8,266 bases of DNA from UBA4421 sp028228615 (lineage in GTDB: Bacteria; Pseudomonadota; Gammaproteobacteria; Pseudomonadales; Azotimanducaceae). The notes beneath the pieces were generated by a model. That model saw only the letters and a program-made list of their open reading frames with translations, had not been told where the DNA came from and did no database searches. Shown piece by piece: positions 6,333-8,266 of this stretch; positions within the stretch are counted from its first letter, which is position 1; every line of letters begins with the position of its first letter. The position numbers were made by a program, and so were the translations under genes. The DNA is taken from the NCBI GenBank assembly GCA_028228615.1, contig JAOJBS010000044.1, forward strand, positions 1-8,266, in the 5' to 3' direction.

Positions 6333-6743
6333 ATGGCCGTAAGCATGGACCTAGAAGAGCTTAAAGAGACCTTTAGTTTTTTTGACGATTGGGAAGATAA
6401 ATACAGATTTATCATAGACTTAGGCAAAGACCTGACCCCTTTAGCAGATGCTGACAAAACCGAGGCAAACCTTATTCGTGGCTGCCAAAGCCAAGTCTGG
6501 CTGACCCACCAACTGTCAGATGGCAAGCTGCACTTCCAGCTAGACAGCGACGCGCACATTGTCAGGGGCCTGGGCGCCGTAGTGCTCATTGCCTCAAATA
6601 ATCAAAGCCCGGAGCAAATCACAGCCCTAAATTTAGATGGGTTGTTCGACGAACTAGACTTACTCGCCCACCTGTCAGTGACTAGGGGGAATGGCCTGCG
6701 ATCTATGATCGAAAAAATTAAGCACATTGCCGCGCACAGCTAA
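6333..6743 (+). CDS. sufE: SufE, sulfur acceptor for SufS
   Basis: SufE (136 aa; E. coli 138) takes the persulfide from SufS, stimulates desulfurase turnover and donates sulfur to SufB. The catalytic cysteine is Cys51 in LIRGCQSQVW, the same residue number as in E. coli, which supports the ATG at 6333. The C-terminal LSVTRGNGLRSM block carries the conserved Arg118. AGGAG at 6316-6320 inside the end of sufT is 12 nt from this ATG and 24 nt from the alternative ATG 6345, so 6333 is preferred despite the long spacing. It is the last gene of the operon and faces a convergent gene across a small hairpin. SufE placed last, and apart from sufS, differs from the E. coli sufABCDSE order. Confidence 0.96.
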   Translation: MAVSMDLEELKETFSFFDDWEDKYRFIIDLGKDLTPLADADKTEANLIRGCQSQVWLTHQLSDGKLHFQLDSDAHIVRGLGAVVLIASNNQSPEQITALNLDGLFDELDLLAHLSVTRGNGLRSMIEKIKHIAAHS

Positions 6744-6744
6744 A

Positions 6745-6761
6745 AGCTCTATCACCGAGCT
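6745..6761. terminator. Weak hairpin between convergent genes, possible bidirectional terminator
   Basis: AGCTC at 6745-6749 pairs with GAGCT at 6757-6761 around a 7-nt loop, between the sufE stop and the end of the convergent phosphotransferase gene. On the minus strand the stem runs directly into a short T-run, but the plus-strand tail is poor. The 5-bp stem is weak for an intrinsic terminator, so it may only partly separate the two units. Confidence 0.35.
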
Positions 6762-7653
6762 ATGATTTGTTAGTTTGCCCCAGCCAATCACCAGCCTCTT
6801 GAATGCTGGCCAGTGCTTCCTTCCTCATGTGCGCCTCCTGCTCTGGTGGCAGGCCCCACTGACGCATAAAACATTGAGCCGCTGCCGCAACATAGACCTG
6901 CCACAACATTAGCCGCTGGTAGTCTACTGCAGCACCCTTGGCGTAGGCCTCAGTAAAACGAGTCATTGCAGCAGTTCCAAATTTGTATCTCAGCTCAACT
7001 CTGGCTGCGGCAACATCCGCAAGCGGATCGCCTAGAGCGGCATCTTCCCAATCTAGAATGGCGACTGGATGACCGTGCTTCCACAGTATATTTTCGGGCC
7101 AATAGTCTCCATGCAGTAACTTATGCTGACCGGAATAGTCTGTGTTCGTTAGCGCCTTCAGGCGATCATGTAGAGGCTGCCACGATGCGCCGGTTGGCAG
7201 ATAGTCAAAAACCTCAGGGATTGGATTCGTTCTGATGGGTAGCGCCGGCAGCTCTGAAGTTGCCAGGTTGTGTATGTCAACGAGGGTACTGGCCAACTTT
7301 TCGATATACGCATTCTCGCCTCCACTTGGAATAAGCGTACTGCCTGCCATAAATGCCATGAGTAGAAAAGGATAGGGCAATAGCTTGCAACTGTCGTCTA
7401 GTAACAATGGCTCAGGAACAGCTACACCCTGTGCATACAGAGCACGTAATAGATTGAACTCTAGTGCTGCGGGATGACCAGAATGAGTCTCGCCGTGTAC
7501 GCGAAGAACAATACTGGCGCGCTCGCCGTTTGCTTTTCGTACTACCAGTTTGAATACGTCCGCTGATACGCCGCCCATAAGCCTAGTCGTTGACTCAACG
7601 GTGGCGCCACCATACAAGCGAGAAACAGCACTTACAAAAGCTTCGCCAATCAT
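6760..7653 (-). CDS. Phosphotransferase family protein (APH/choline kinase fold)
   Basis: A cytosolic protein of 297 aa with the aminoglycoside phosphotransferase/choline-kinase fold. In order it shows an N-lobe with a glycine-containing segment (LMGGVSADVFKL) and VLRVHGE, the catalytic loop LLHGDYWPENILW with His181, Asp183 and Asn188, and the metal-binding AILDWEDAALGDPLAD with Asp201. These are the Brenner and DFG-equivalent motifs, so kinase activity is expected. The substrate cannot be read from the sequence, and an antibiotic is not implied, since most chromosomal members act on sugars, amines or unknown small molecules. The ATG at 7653, 10 nt after the upstream stop and with weak AAGAA before it, is preferred. 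A GTG at 7677 would add 8 residues and overlap the upstream gene by 14 nt. It is co-directional with, and probably in one unit with, the TIGR04282-type gene. Confidence 0.88.
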   Translation of the reverse strand: MIGEAFVSAVSRLYGGATVESTTRLMGGVSADVFKLVVRKANGERASIVLRVHGETHSGHPAALEFNLLRALYAQGVAVPEPLLLDDSCKLLPYPFLLMAFMAGSTLIPSGGENAYIEKLASTLVDIHNLATSELPALPIRTNPIPEVFDYLPTGASWQPLHDRLKALTNTDYSGQHKLLHGDYWPENILWKHGHPVAILDWEDAALGDPLADVAAARVELRYKFGTAAMTRFTEAYAKGAAVDYQRLMLWQVYVAAAAQCFMRQWGLPPEQEAHMRKEALASIQEAGDWLGQTNKS

Positions 7654-7663
7654 TTTTGTATTC

Positions 7664-8266
7664 TTAATATTGATCACTTAAAAGCCGATAACGCTGCCAA
7701 TCTGCAGGCCGGTCTACATCCCAAACTTTTGGCATTTGGAACACACTGAGTTGGAGCTTTTCAGCAGCGCAGAGCGTTTGCTCTGCCACAGCGTCAGTAC
7801 CCCAATCTATATTCTGAAAAAGTGCCTTATGTGCTTGGTGCATACCGATCAAGCCATAACCGCCATCTTCGGCTGGACCCAACACCACGTCATGATCAAG
7901 CAACCTTGCCCCGGCGGCACTAATATAACTGGCATCAATATCGGGACAGTCAGTACCTATCAATAGTGCACCCTGCCGCGCAACACCACACAAATTCTCT
8001 AGACTACGAAACATGCGCTCGCCTAAACCCGCGCCTTCTTGCAACACCAGTGGTAATTGCCAAGTGTCCGACCAAAGCTGAGTTTGTTGCTCAATTTCCG
8101 TAACCCACAAACTGGCTGGAATACCATCGACCGCAGCAACCTGCCCAAGCGTGTGTTCAACAAGTTCGCAATGTGCGGCCAAAGCAGCCTTTGCCCCCAG
8201 CAATGGAATGAGCCGGGTTTTACAGCGACCTAGAATGGGTGATTTGGCAAAAACACTTAGAGCTTG
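7664..8266 (-). CDS. TIGR04282/DUF2064 family transferase, N-terminus cut by the window edge
   Basis: The frame is open to the right edge, giving 200 residues; only about 5-10 N-terminal residues are likely missing. The first visible part reads SVFAKSPILGRCKTRLIP, and later come GTDCPD, a VVLGPAEDGGYGLIGM segment and KVWDVDRPADWQRY near the C-terminus. These mark the GT-A-fold family related to CofC nucleotidyltransferases (DUF2064, TIGR04282), usually annotated as an rSAM/selenodomain-associated or arsenosugar-biosynthesis glycosyltransferase; real activities are mostly untested. A TTG at 8203 is not the start, because the conserved AKxPxxGRxKTRL motif lies upstream of it. It precedes the phosphotransferase gene, with their ends 10 nt apart or overlapping, and the true start and any partner genes are beyond the window. 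Confidence 0.9.
   Translation of the reverse strand, partial: QALSVFAKSPILGRCKTRLIPLLGAKAALAAHCELVEHTLGQVAAVDGIPASLWVTEIEQQTQLWSDTWQLPLVLQEGAGLGERMFRSLENLCGVARQGALLIGTDCPDIDASYISAAGARLLDHDVVLGPAEDGGYGLIGMHQAHKALFQNIDWGTDAVAEQTLCAAEKLQLSVFQMPKVWDVDRPADWQRYRLLSDQY

Noticed and set aside
8201..8203. TTG at 8203 as the start of the DUF2064-type gene
   Set aside because: The conserved AKSPILGRCKTRL segment lies upstream in the same frame, so the gene continues past the window edge.

Overview
The window carries a SUF-type iron-sulfur cluster assembly operon on the plus strand: sufB-sufC-sufD-sufS-sufA-sufT-sufE (692-6743). It is flanked by the N-terminal end of a divergent gene (1-141, minus) and by a convergent two-gene minus-strand unit (6760-8266) of a phosphotransferase-fold protein and a TIGR04282/DUF2064 transferase. 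Base composition is moderate. The presence of SufE as sulfur-transfer partner, a SufA-type carrier and a long-form SufT suggests a gammaproteobacterium, possibly marine. That placement is inference from gene content and protein similarity recalled from memory, not from a search.

Region by region: 1-141 is the start of a minus-strand gene, tentatively a class I SAM-dependent methyltransferase. 142-691 is about 550 bp of apparently non-coding DNA between the divergent genes. It is rich in short repeats: a duplicated two-part module at 159-262, a 7-mer TAAGACC found four times, and perfect dyads at 260-270, 565-578 and 626-644. It is the obvious place for suf control. No Rrf2/IscR or SufR regulator gene is linked on this side. 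692-5254 holds sufBCDS, with every junction overlapping (4, 13 and 4 nt) and sufS starting at a TTG. 5255-5381 is the only real gap in the operon, with two small hairpins and a 12-bp perfect palindrome inside a candidate promoter spacer. 5382-6743 holds sufA, sufT and sufE with 2-4 nt spacing. A small hairpin at 6745-6761 separates sufE from the convergent genes.

How the genes work together: SufS takes sulfur from cysteine and passes it to SufE. SufE delivers it to the SufB-SufC-SufD scaffold, where the cluster is built with SufC ATPase action. SufA carries clusters to targets, and SufT is an auxiliary maturation factor. All catalytic and cluster-binding residues I could check are present, so the system looks functional.

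I found no clear new system. The most interesting parts are the repeat-rich regulator-less upstream region, the possible internal operator/promoter before sufA, a 30-residue low-complexity tail on SufA, and the overlapping kinase-like/transferase pair at the right end.
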